Below the pieces are notes generated by a model. It worked only from the letters and a program-made list of their open reading frames with translations, did not search any database and was not told where the DNA came from. A stretch of DNA of 64,000 nt from Myxococcales bacterium (GTDB lineage Bacteria; Myxococcota_A; Polyangia; Polyangiales; Polyangiaceae): the NCBI GenBank assembly GCA_016720545.1, contig JADKKK010000002.1, positions 496,001-560,000 on the forward strand, given 5' to 3'. Shown here piece after piece: positions 28,222 through 36,249 of the stretch (within the stretch, counting starts at the first letter, position 1; each line of letters begins with the position of its first letter). The translations under genes and the position numbers were made by a program.

Positions 28222-29072
28222 TCAGGCGTCGAGGTGGCGGCAGACGACCTGGTGGAGCGCGTCGGGGGCGTCCACGTGCACCCAGTGGCCCGCCCCCGGC
28301 ACGATCTCGAGGGCCACGCGACCGGGATCGCGGGCGGATGCGGCCAGGACTCTCGCCCGCGCGGATGGGTCGAGAGTCGGCGAGCGCCCACCCGCCACCA
28401 CGACGATCCTCCCGGCGAACGCGGGCGGCGGCGCCTCGACGAACGAGAACAGATCCACGCGGAGGTAGTCGGCGAGCAGGGCCTCGATGGCCGTGAGGTC
28501 GAGTCGAAACGCGAGGCCGTCGTCGCGGGCGACGAGGTTCATGGCGAGCCACGCGACCACGCCCGGCTCGAGCCCGCGCCGACGAGGTGGGCCGTGAACG
28601 CCTCGCGCGAGGCGAAACGCGGGGGCGCGACGCGCAGGAGCTGGAGCACACGCTCGGTGGTCTCCGAGCCCGCGGCGCTCGGGCCGGGGTTCGAGTCGAC
28701 CACGATCACATGCTCGAGCCCCTCGGGGTGCGCGGCAGCGTACGCGAGCGCGACTTTGCCGCCGAAGCTGTGCCCGAGCACGGCGTGGACGCGCCTCGCT
28801 CGCGCGCTCTGCAGCTGAGCGAGGTCCTCCGCGCACGCGGACACGGTGTGGGGAGGCGCGAGATGGAGCGAGCGGCCGTGCATGCGGAGGTCGACGAGCC
28901 ACCCTTCGGAGCCCGCCGTGCAGGCGCGCTCCGAAGCCAGAAGGCGCTTGGCAAAGCCGCGCCAGTTGGCGCCACTGCCCAGGATTCCATGAAGAAAATA
29001 CAAAGGCTTGTGCCGCCGTGGTTCCGGGCGCGCGGGCACGGTCGTGAGGGCGAGCGTCGGGGCGAACGTCAC
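28222..29072 (-). pseudogene. Alpha/beta hydrolase, interrupted by a one-base frameshift
   Basis: The first part (from GTG 29072) reads as a normal alpha/beta hydrolase: oxyanion HGILGSGANW, LVDLRMHGRS, nucleophile elbow GHSFGGKVALAY. Near 28578 it shifts and hits a stop after SSRAWSRGSP. In the next frame the protein resumes as LEPGVVAWLAMNLVARDDG and continues to the catalytic His in PGAGHWVHVDAPDALH and the end VVCRHLDA. Total length 851 nt is one short of 284 codons; one extra G in the run GCGCGGGCTC would restore it. Either a real recent loss or a sequencing/assembly error; both halves keep their conserved residues. Relatives are YbfF/epoxide-hydrolase-like esterases. Confidence 0.85.
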
Positions 29073-29190
29073 GGCGGACGAGCCTAGCGCAGCCCCGCCC
29101 TCGGGCGCGACCCCGGGACGCGCCGAAAACTTCGCCCGTGGTCTCCCAGAATTGCGGCTCGCGTCCAGCCTTCGTGCTACGCCGAGTCGC

Positions 29191-30933
29191 ATGCGCATCC
29201 GCCTGCTTTCTTTCGTCTTGGTGAGCACCCTCGCGACCCCGATCGCGCTCGCGGCGTGCGGCGCGACGCCCCGCCCCGGGGGCGAGTTCGATCCCCCCGA
29301 CGCCGCCGCTGGCGACGCCACGCCCGCGCCCATCGACGGCCAGAGCTTCATCGACGGGAGCTTCCCGAGCCCCGACGGCTCGGTCCTCCCGCCCGGCGGA
29401 GAGACCCGCGATCCGGTCGACTGTGACGAGGCGAAGCGCACGAAGAGCTACGTGGGCTGCGACTACTGGCCCACGGTCAACGCCAACAACGTTTGGTCGA
29501 TCTTCGACTACGCCGTCGTCGTGTCGAACGCTGGCACGAACCCGGCGACCGTGACCGTCACGGGGCCCGCCGCGTTCTCGAAGCAGGTCACGGTCCCTGC
29601 CGGAGAGCTCAAGAAGATTTACCTCCCGTGGGTGCCCGCTCTGAAGGGCCCCGACACCAACGAACAGGGCTCGGCCACGCCGATGACAGCGTCGGTCATG
29701 GCGGCGGGCTCCGCCTACCACCTGGTGAGCAGCGTCCCGGTCATCGTCACTCAGTTCAACGCGCTCGAATACAAGCCCGCGGGGGGCGAAGCGCCGGGGG
29801 GCGGTCCAAAGAACTGGAGCTCGTGCCCGGGCAAGGGCAACGGCGCGAGCCCGCCCTGCTTCTCGTACTCGAACGACGCGTCCTTGCTCCTCCCGAGCAC
29901 GGCGATGACCACGAACTATCGGGTGGCGAGCTACATGGGCTGGAGCTTCCCCGAGACGCCCAACCCCATCCCGTTCTTCCCGCCCACTCCGCGTCAGGAG
30001 ATCATGGGCACGCAGCTCACCATCACCGCCACGGAGGACGACACCGTCGCCACCGTGCGGCTCTCCGCCAAGGGCAAGGTGCTCGCGGGCAGCGGTCTCC
30101 CGGCGACCAACGGCGGCGGGACGATGACCATCACGCTGGCGAAAGCCGGCGACGTGGCGGAGCTCGTCACCGAGAAGGGCGATCGCTACGACCTCAGCGG
30201 CTCGCTCATCACGTCCACCAAGCCGGTGCAGGTCATCGTGGGCCTGCCCTGCGTCAACGTGCCCGCCACGAAGCAGGCGTGTGACCACATCGAGGAGTCG
30301 GTGCTCCCCGCCGAGACTCTGGGCAAGCGGTACATCGTGACCATGCCCTCCGGGCCAAAGGGTGGCCCCGTGAAGCACTGGGTGCGCTTCGTGGGCAACC
30401 GCGACAACACCACGCTCACCTACGCGCCCACCCGCCCGCCCAAGTGCCCCGCCTCCCTCCAGGCAGGCGAGGTGGTGGACTGCGAGCTCGTCACCGCCAA
30501 CTTCGACGTGACCGGCACCGAAGAGTTCGCCGTCGTCACGTTGCAGGTCGGCGCCGAGGAGCTCGGCAGCGAGACCGAGCTAAACCGGGGCGATCCGGCG
30601 CTCAGCACGTTCGCCTCGGTCGAGCAGTTCCGCACGAAGTATCTGTTCTTGGCGCCCGACGACTACGACGTCGCGTTCGTCGACATCGTGGGCGAGGCCG
30701 CCGCCGACATCAAGATCGACGGCACCGCGGTGCCCGCGTCGTCGTTCACCGCGATCGCCGGCGGCTTCGGCGTGTTCCGGGTGAAGCTCGGCGCGGGTAA
30801 GGGTGGCGCGCACACGCTCGAGGCGGCCAAGCCCGTCGGCATCCAGGTGCTCGGCTACGGGGCCAACACGAGCTACCAGTACCCCGGCGGGCTGAACCTC
30901 AAGCTCATCTCGATCCCGCCCGTGCCGAAGTGA
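29191..30933 (+). CDS. IgGFc-binding-like large lipoprotein
   Basis: A 580-residue lipoprotein starting MRIRLLSFVLVSTLATPIAL with lipid Cys23. An Asp/Pro/Ala linker follows to about residue 75, then a large beta-rich ectodomain. Segments such as GCDYWPTVNANNV, IFDYAVVVSNAGTNPATVTV, VPAGELKKIYLPWV, and SAYHLVSSVPVIVTQFNALE match the IgGFc_binding (N-terminal) family seen in many myxobacterial surface proteins and in mammalian FCGBP. The family name does not mean IgG binding here; adhesion to polymers or prey surfaces is only a guess. The N-terminus (ACGATPRPGG) is shared with the lipoprotein at 54209. Confidence 0.78.
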   Translation: MRIRLLSFVLVSTLATPIALAACGATPRPGGEFDPPDAAAGDATPAPIDGQSFIDGSFPSPDGSVLPPGGETRDPVDCDEAKRTKSYVGCDYWPTVNANNVWSIFDYAVVVSNAGTNPATVTVTGPAAFSKQVTVPAGELKKIYLPWVPALKGPDTNEQGSATPMTASVMAAGSAYHLVSSVPVIVTQFNALEYKPAGGEAPGGGPKNWSSCPGKGNGASPPCFSYSNDASLLLPSTAMTTNYRVASYMGWSFPETPNPIPFFPPTPRQEIMGTQLTITATEDDTVATVRLSAKGKVLAGSGLPATNGGGTMTITLAKAGDVAELVTEKGDRYDLSGSLITSTKPVQVIVGLPCVNVPATKQACDHIEESVLPAETLGKRYIVTMPSGPKGGPVKHWVRFVGNRDNTTLTYAPTRPPKCPASLQAGEVVDCELVTANFDVTGTEEFAVVTLQVGAEELGSETELNRGDPALSTFASVEQFRTKYLFLAPDDYDVAFVDIVGEAAADIKIDGTAVPASSFTAIAGGFGVFRVKLGAGKGGAHTLEAAKPVGIQVLGYGANTSYQYPGGLNLKLISIPPVPK

Positions 30934-30957
30934 GCGCGTAGCTCGCGCGCCGACGAG

Positions 30958-30981
30958 GGCCGCCCGGTGCGCCGGACGGCC
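30958..30981. terminator. Hairpin between convergent genes
   Basis: GGCCGCCCGG, loop TGCG, CCGGACGGCC: a 10-bp stem with one C:A mismatch, 25 bp past the lipoprotein stop. It is followed by TTCGCTACTTT, so a weak intrinsic terminator. Confidence 0.5.
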
Positions 30982-31030
30982 TTCGCTACTTTGGGTCTGC
31001 CGCGCGGCGAGATCGGCCGAGCGATGCGCT

Positions 31031-32026
31031 TCAGCGCTCGGACGCCTTGAGCTGCGCCTCGAGGAGCTGTTCCTGCGGGGTCTTGGGGCGAGCGGGCTTT
31101 GGCGGCGGCGGCGGAGGCGCCGCGGCCCGCGGAGGCGGATCGGGCACGAGCGGAGCTGCTGGCCCCTCGGCCGAGGTCTTCGCGGAGGGCGCTACGGACG
31201 ACGGAGACGGTGAAGACGGCGGAGATGGCGGGGGCGGCGACAGCCCCAGGACCTCGGCCGCGCTGAGTGGCGCCACCGGCCGCGGCCGGCTGACGCGCAC
31301 GGCGTCGCGCTCGTCGAACGACACCACCGCGGCCGTGGGCGCGGAGGCGGGCGCGGGCGCGCTCAAGGCTTCCGTCGTGGTCGGCGCGGTCGAGATTGGT
31401 GCTGTCGTGACCGTGGGCGGAGCGGGCTTCACTCCGGCCCCTGCGCCGTCGCGCGAGAGCGCGCTGGCCACGCGCATGCCCACGACCGCGCCGAGCGCGC
31501 CAAGCGCTAGGCACGCGACAACCCAGGCAAACGCAGGCTTCTCTCGCACCACCACCACCTGCGGGATCGGCGCCTCGCCGCCGGGCGACTCGCGGCGCTC
31601 CGCCGCCGGCGTGGGGGCGGACGGCGCCGATACCTCCTGGGCCTCGCGGGGCTCGGCGGTCGGTGCGGCGGCAGCGGCAGCACGCGGGACCTCTGCGGCG
31701 AACGCGGGGAGCCGCGGCGCGCTCGGGATGGCCGGCAGCGCGCCCGCGGAAGGCGGGGGTGCGGAGGACCGCGCCCGCGACACCCAAGCGGCTTTGTCGT
31801 CGGACAAGGCCCGCGACATCTCGGCCTCAAGCGACGCCATCACCTGCCCCACCGGCACGGCCTCCGGCACGGGGCGAGGCGGCTCGGCGTCGGCGATCGC
31901 GGCGGCCACGAGGTTCGTTGGCGCGGTCTGCTCGGACTCGCCGGGCTCGTCGACCTCGAGGAGGTCGTCGTCGCCGAGCTCCTGGGCGGAGTCCGCGGAG
32001 GCCGTTCGCTTCGGGAGTCGAATCAT
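31031..32026 (-). CDS. Single-pass membrane protein with long Pro/Ala-rich arms
   Basis: 331 residues from ATG 32026, with GAGGGGG 4-5 bp upstream; the frame is open to 32056. An acidic head (ELGDDDLLEVDEPGE), a Pro/Ala-rich cytoplasmic stretch, one membrane helix at about 164-186 (PAFAWVVACLALGALGAVVGM), then a Ser/Pro/Thr-rich arm with PPPPSPPSSPSPSS and a basic end KTPQEQLLEAQLKASER. The plan resembles myxobacterial kinase-associated or TonB-like spanning proteins, but no domain was recognised. It stands alone, divergent from the S46 peptidase. Confidence 0.68.
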   Translation of the reverse strand: MIRLPKRTASADSAQELGDDDLLEVDEPGESEQTAPTNLVAAAIADAEPPRPVPEAVPVGQVMASLEAEMSRALSDDKAAWVSRARSSAPPPSAGALPAIPSAPRLPAFAAEVPRAAAAAAPTAEPREAQEVSAPSAPTPAAERRESPGGEAPIPQVVVVREKPAFAWVVACLALGALGAVVGMRVASALSRDGAGAGVKPAPPTVTTAPISTAPTTTEALSAPAPASAPTAAVVSFDERDAVRVSRPRPVAPLSAAEVLGLSPPPPSPPSSPSPSSVAPSAKTSAEGPAAPLVPDPPPRAAAPPPPPPKPARPKTPQEQLLEAQLKASER

Positions 32027-32137
32027 CGCGCCCCCTCGGTTTGCCATCCCGCGCACGGGATGTCGAGCGGCGTGTGGTGTCGCACGCCGCGGTCGAATCT
32101 CGCCTCAGCGGGCCGCGCGTTTGGTACGCAGCCTCCC

Positions 32138-34429
32138 ATGCTCGCTCCGCCGCCCGCCCCGCGCCGCTCGCTTCAACGCCTCGCGCGCCTCGTCCGCCTC
32201 GTGCCGCTCGTGCCGCTCGCGGTCGGCGGCTGCGGACCCGCGCCGTCTGCGCGGCCCCCCTCCCCCGCCCCGAGCGCGAGCGCGTCCTCGGCGGGCCCGC
32301 GACCGGAGGCGGTCACGCCGACGTTCGAGAACCCCGGGGGCATGTGGATGCCTACCCAGATGGTCGCCCACGAGGCCACGTTGCGGCGGCTCGGCGTCGC
32401 GTTCGAGCCCAAGCTCCTCGCGGATCCCAGCTCGCCGCTCTTGTCGTCGATCGTCAGCCTCGGGGGCTGCTCGGCCTCGTTCGTCTCCGACGGAGGCCTC
32501 GTGATCACGAACCATCACTGCGCGACCGGCGCGCTGAGCTTCAACTCGACCCCGGAGACCAACCTCCTCCGGGACGGGACCCTCGCCCGCTCACGCGCGG
32601 AGGAGCGCTCCAACGGGCCCGAGGCCCGGGTGCTCGTCACGCAGAAGCTCACCGACGTCTCAACCAAGGTCCTCGAGGGCGTGGCCGACGATAAGGACGA
32701 TCTGGCCCGCTATCGGCGGGTCGAGCGCCGGTCGAAGGAGCTCGTCGCCGCGTGCGAGGCTGGCCGGCCCGAGCTCCGCTGCACCCTCGCGTCGTACTAC
32801 GCGGGCACGGTCTACGTTCTCATCGAGCAGCTCGAGCTCCGCGACGTGAGGTTGGTCTACGCGCCGCCGGCGGGGGTCGGGAACTACGGCGGCGAGATCG
32901 ACAACTGGCGCTGGCCGAGGCACACGGGCGACGTCGCCATCTTCCGGGCCTATGTCGGCAGAGACGGCAAGCCCGCCGGGTTCTCTCCCACGAACGTGCC
33001 CTACAAGCCGGCGCACCACCTCCGCGTCGCGTCGACGCCGCTCCGCGCGGGAGACCTCGTCCTGGTCGCCGGCTACCCTGGCCGCACCCAGTCGTGGCGC
33101 TCCGGGCCAGAGGTCGACGAGGCCATCGGCTGGTCGTATCCGCGCCGGCAGCGCTTCTGCGAGGACGCGCTCGCCGCCCTGGAGGTCTTGGGCGCGACGT
33201 CGCCCGAGGTGAAGCTGAAGGCGACCCCGTACGTGCGGCGATACGGCAACTGGCTGACGAACACGAGGGGGCAGCTCGAGGGGCTCGTGAAGGGCGGCCT
33301 CGCGCATCGCAAGGCGGAGGACGAGGCGAAGCTCGCGGCCTTCATCACCGATGAGCCCGGGCGCAAGGCCCGCTTCGGCGACGTGCTCGGGGAGCTGCGC
33401 GAGGCGGTGGCGGAGCACGCGAAGAGCCGCGACGCGGACGCCCAGCTGCACGAGCTGCTCTTGCCGAAGCTCGTCTCGGCGGCCGTGACCATCGTGCGCA
33501 CGGCGAAGGAGCGCGAGCGGCCCGACGCCGAGCGCCACCCGGACTACCAGGAGCGCAACCTCGCGCGCCACGAGCGGGAGCTCCGCTCGCTCGAGAAGAC
33601 CTACTCGCGCCCCCTCGATCAGGGCCTGCTCCGCCTAGCGCTCACGCGGATCGCGCGGTCGCCCGAGGCGGAGCGCACGTCGGCCGTGAGCGCGGTCGTC
33701 GGCGGGGGCGACCCGGAGAAGGCCATCGCCGCCCTTTATGCGACCACGCGACTCGAAGACACCGAGCAGCGGCTGAAGCTCCTTCAGCGCGCGCAGCTCC
33801 GCGAGCTCGTTCGCTCGAAGGATCCGCTGATCGCGCTGGCCGTCCGCCTCGTGCCGATGCTCGTGGCGACCGAGGAGCGCGAGCACCGCTTCGAGGGGCG
33901 CATGCTCACGTTGAAATCGCGCTATGTCGCCGCGCGCCGGGAGCTGGCCGGCCGGGAGCTCGCGCCCGACGCGAACGGCACGCTGCGCGTGACGTTCGGG
34001 ACCGTCCGTGGGTTCTCGCCGGGCCCAGGTAAGCCGGTCTACCGGCCGTTCACCACCCTCACCGAGATGCTCGCGAAGGACACCCGCGCCGAGCCCTTCG
34101 CCGTGCCGCCGGGGCTCGCTGCAGCGGCCGCGATGAAGAAGCTCGGGCCGTACGTCGACGCTCGCCTCGGCGACGTCCCGGTCGATTTTCTCGCGGACCT
34201 CCACATCACCGGCGGCAACTCGGGCAGCGCCACGCTCGACGCGCGCGGCGAGCTCACCGGCCTCGTGTTCGACGGGAACTACGAGGCCATGGCGGCGGAC
34301 TGGCTCTTCATGCCGGAGCTCACCCGCAGCATCCACGTCGACATCCGCTACGTGACGTGGCTCCTGGACGCGGTCGCCGGCGGCGACCACCTGCTCCGTG
34401 AGCTCGGCGTGAAGCCGTCGATCGACTGA
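32138..34429 (+). CDS. S46-family dipeptidyl-peptidase (DPP7/DPP11 family), lipoprotein
   Basis: 763 residues from ATG 32138. A lipoprotein signal ends at GGC (Cys32). The family landmarks are present: GGCSASFVSDGGLVITNHHC with the catalytic His (about 126), GGEIDNWRWPRHTGDV with the acidic member, and ITGGNSGSATL with nucleophile Ser695. The residue 18 places after the Ser, which decides S1 preference (Gly in DPP7, Arg in DPP11), is Gly713, so hydrophobic P1 residues are expected. S46 enzymes release dipeptides from oligopeptides; they lie in the periplasm or outer membrane. They are common in Bacteroidetes and other proteolytic bacteria that live on peptides. PruA lies next to it, convergent. 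Confidence 0.92.
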   Translation: MLAPPPAPRRSLQRLARLVRLVPLVPLAVGGCGPAPSARPPSPAPSASASSAGPRPEAVTPTFENPGGMWMPTQMVAHEATLRRLGVAFEPKLLADPSSPLLSSIVSLGGCSASFVSDGGLVITNHHCATGALSFNSTPETNLLRDGTLARSRAEERSNGPEARVLVTQKLTDVSTKVLEGVADDKDDLARYRRVERRSKELVAACEAGRPELRCTLASYYAGTVYVLIEQLELRDVRLVYAPPAGVGNYGGEIDNWRWPRHTGDVAIFRAYVGRDGKPAGFSPTNVPYKPAHHLRVASTPLRAGDLVLVAGYPGRTQSWRSGPEVDEAIGWSYPRRQRFCEDALAALEVLGATSPEVKLKATPYVRRYGNWLTNTRGQLEGLVKGGLAHRKAEDEAKLAAFITDEPGRKARFGDVLGELREAVAEHAKSRDADAQLHELLLPKLVSAAVTIVRTAKERERPDAERHPDYQERNLARHERELRSLEKTYSRPLDQGLLRLALTRIARSPEAERTSAVSAVVGGGDPEKAIAALYATTRLEDTEQRLKLLQRAQLRELVRSKDPLIALAVRLVPMLVATEEREHRFEGRMLTLKSRYVAARRELAGRELAPDANGTLRVTFGTVRGFSPGPGKPVYRPFTTLTEMLAKDTRAEPFAVPPGLAAAAAMKKLGPYVDARLGDVPVDFLADLHITGGNSGSATLDARGELTGLVFDGNYEAMAADWLFMPELTRSIHVDIRYVTWLLDAVAGGDHLLRELGVKPSID

Positions 34430-34433
34430 AGCC

Positions 34434-34462
34434 GGCGCGCGGCGCACTTCGCGCCGCGCGCC
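34434..34462. terminator. Perfect 12-bp GC hairpin between convergent S46 peptidase and pruA genes
   Basis: GGCGCGCGGCGC, loop ACTTC, and the exact complement. It starts 5 bp past the peptidase stop and lies 10 bp before the pruA stop. No T-run on either side, but the position fits a shared transcript end. Confidence 0.55.
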
Positions 34463-34471
34463 GCGCTCGTG

Positions 34472-36106
34472 TCACGCCTCGTCGGGACCCATGAACGGGT
34501 ACCCGAGCGTGCGCGCGGGCACGAAGGTCTCCTTCACCGTGCGCGGCGATACCCAGCGGAGCAGGTTCAGCGCGCTGCCTGCCTTGTCGTTGGTGCCCGA
34601 ACCCCGCGCGCCGCCGAACGGCTGCTGACCGACCACCGCGCCTGTGGGCTTGTCGTTGATGTAGAGGTTCCCGGCGGCCTGGCGCAGCCGGATCGCCGCG
34701 TGGCGCACGAACGCGCGGTCCTGGGCGAAGATCGCCCCGGTGAGCGCGTAGGGGCTCGTCTCGTCCACCAGCGTGAGCGCCGCCTCGACGTCGGCGTCGT
34801 CGTACACGTGCACGCCCAAGATGGGCCCGAAGAGCTCCTCGGCGAGCAGGTCATGCCGGGGGGCGCGCACCTCGACGAGCGTTGGGCCCGCGAAGTACCC
34901 CTGGGCGCGCGACCACCCAGGGTCGGCGATGACCGTGCAGTCTGCATCAGTTCTTAGGCGCTCTCGCCAGGCCGCGAGGCGGTCGTAGGCGCGGGCGTCG
35001 ATCACGGCGCCCATGAAGTTCGTGAAGTCCTCGACGTCGCCGATGCGGATCGACTCGATGAGGGCCACCACGCGGTCTCTCACCTCCGGCCAGAGCGAGC
35101 GAGGCACGTACGCGCGCGAGGCCGCGCTGCACTTCTGCCCCTGGTACTCGAAGGCGCCCCGCGCGAGGGCCACCGCGAGCGGCTCGGCCTCCGCGCTTGG
35201 GTGCGCGAACACGAAGTCCTTGCCGCCGGTCTCGCCCACCAGGCGTGGATAGGTGCGGTAGCGGTCGACGCGCTCGCCCACGCCGCGCCAGAGCGACTGA
35301 AAGACCCGCGTCGAGCCCGTGAAGTGCACGCCCGCGAGATCCCGGCTCGCGAGGCACGCGCCGGCGACCGAGGCGCCGTCCCCGTGCACGAGGTTGATGA
35401 CCCCGGGCGGCAGCCCCGCGGCCTCGAACAGCTTCATGATGTGGTGCGCGGCCAACGCCTGGGTCTCGGCGGCCTTCCAGACCACGACGTTGCCCATGAG
35501 CGCGCACGCCGCCGGGAGATTCCCCGCGATAGCGGTGAAGTTGAAGGGCGTCACCGCGAGCACGAAGCCCTCGAGCGGCCGGAGCTCCAAGGCGTTGTGG
35601 ACGCCGGGCGTGCTTTGGGGTTGCTCGACGAGCCGGGTCGCGAAGTGGGCGTTGAAGCGGAGGAAGTCGATGAGCTCGCAGGCCGAGTCGATCTCGGCTT
35701 GGTATGCGGTCTTGCTCTGGCCGAGCATGGTCGCGGCGTTGAGCGTCTGGCGGAGCGGCCCGGCCAGCAGCTCCGCCGCCCGCAAGAAGACCCGCGCGCG
35801 CTCCTCGAGCGACAGCGCGGCCCAGCCGGGCGCGGCGGCCTTGGCGGCAGCGATCGCGGCCTCCGCCGCCTTCGCGCCGCCGTGGTACGACCGCCCGAGC
35901 ACGTGGCTGTGCGCGTGGGGCGCGCGCACCTCGAAGCGCTCGCCCTCGTGCGAGGGCCGGCCGCCGATGACGTGCGGGAGATCGGGGATCTCGCCTCCGA
36001 GCCGGCCGAGCTCCTGCTTGAGCGCCTTGCGCTCCGGGCTGCCGGGGGCGTACGAGAGCGTGGGTTCGTTGTGCGGAGTGAGCGTCGGGAGCGGAAGGTC
36101 GAGCAA
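34472..36106 (-). CDS. pruA: 1-pyrroline-5-carboxylate dehydrogenase (ALDH4-type)
   Basis: 544 residues. It oxidises P5C/glutamate semialdehyde to glutamate with NAD+, the second step of proline breakdown. The protein follows the ALDH4A1 pattern: start LLDLPLPTLTPHNEPTLSYAPGS-type segment, VTPFNFTAIAGNLPAACALMGN, catalytic Glu in RLVGETGGKDF, catalytic Cys in FEYQGQKCSAASR, and FGPILGVHVYDD. TTG 36106 is chosen because AGGAG lies 6 bp upstream and the length then matches the family; the open frame also has an ATG at 36166 that would add 20 unrelated residues. The proline dehydrogenase gene is not adjacent. Confidence 0.93.
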   Translation of the reverse strand: MLDLPLPTLTPHNEPTLSYAPGSPERKALKQELGRLGGEIPDLPHVIGGRPSHEGERFEVRAPHAHSHVLGRSYHGGAKAAEAAIAAAKAAAPGWAALSLEERARVFLRAAELLAGPLRQTLNAATMLGQSKTAYQAEIDSACELIDFLRFNAHFATRLVEQPQSTPGVHNALELRPLEGFVLAVTPFNFTAIAGNLPAACALMGNVVVWKAAETQALAAHHIMKLFEAAGLPPGVINLVHGDGASVAGACLASRDLAGVHFTGSTRVFQSLWRGVGERVDRYRTYPRLVGETGGKDFVFAHPSAEAEPLAVALARGAFEYQGQKCSAASRAYVPRSLWPEVRDRVVALIESIRIGDVEDFTNFMGAVIDARAYDRLAAWRERLRTDADCTVIADPGWSRAQGYFAGPTLVEVRAPRHDLLAEELFGPILGVHVYDDADVEAALTLVDETSPYALTGAIFAQDRAFVRHAAIRLRQAAGNLYINDKPTGAVVGQQPFGGARGSGTNDKAGSALNLLRWVSPRTVKETFVPARTLGYPFMGPDEA

Positions 36107-36249
36107 GGGGTTCTCCTGCCCGCATCGTCCCGCCGAACCGGGCGCTTGGGAAGGCGCACGGGCCAACCCAGCGACGCTCCTCTCGCCCGCGGTTTGCGTG
36201 GAGGCGGGTTCCGGGCTAGAGACTAGTAACTCACAGATGAGGTGCTAGT

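Noticed and set aside
28222..30378. A 718-codon minus-strand frame that could be read as one long protein
   Set aside because: Only its last 110 codons are real hydrolase sequence after the frameshift; the rest is antisense to the IgGFc-binding-like lipoprotein.
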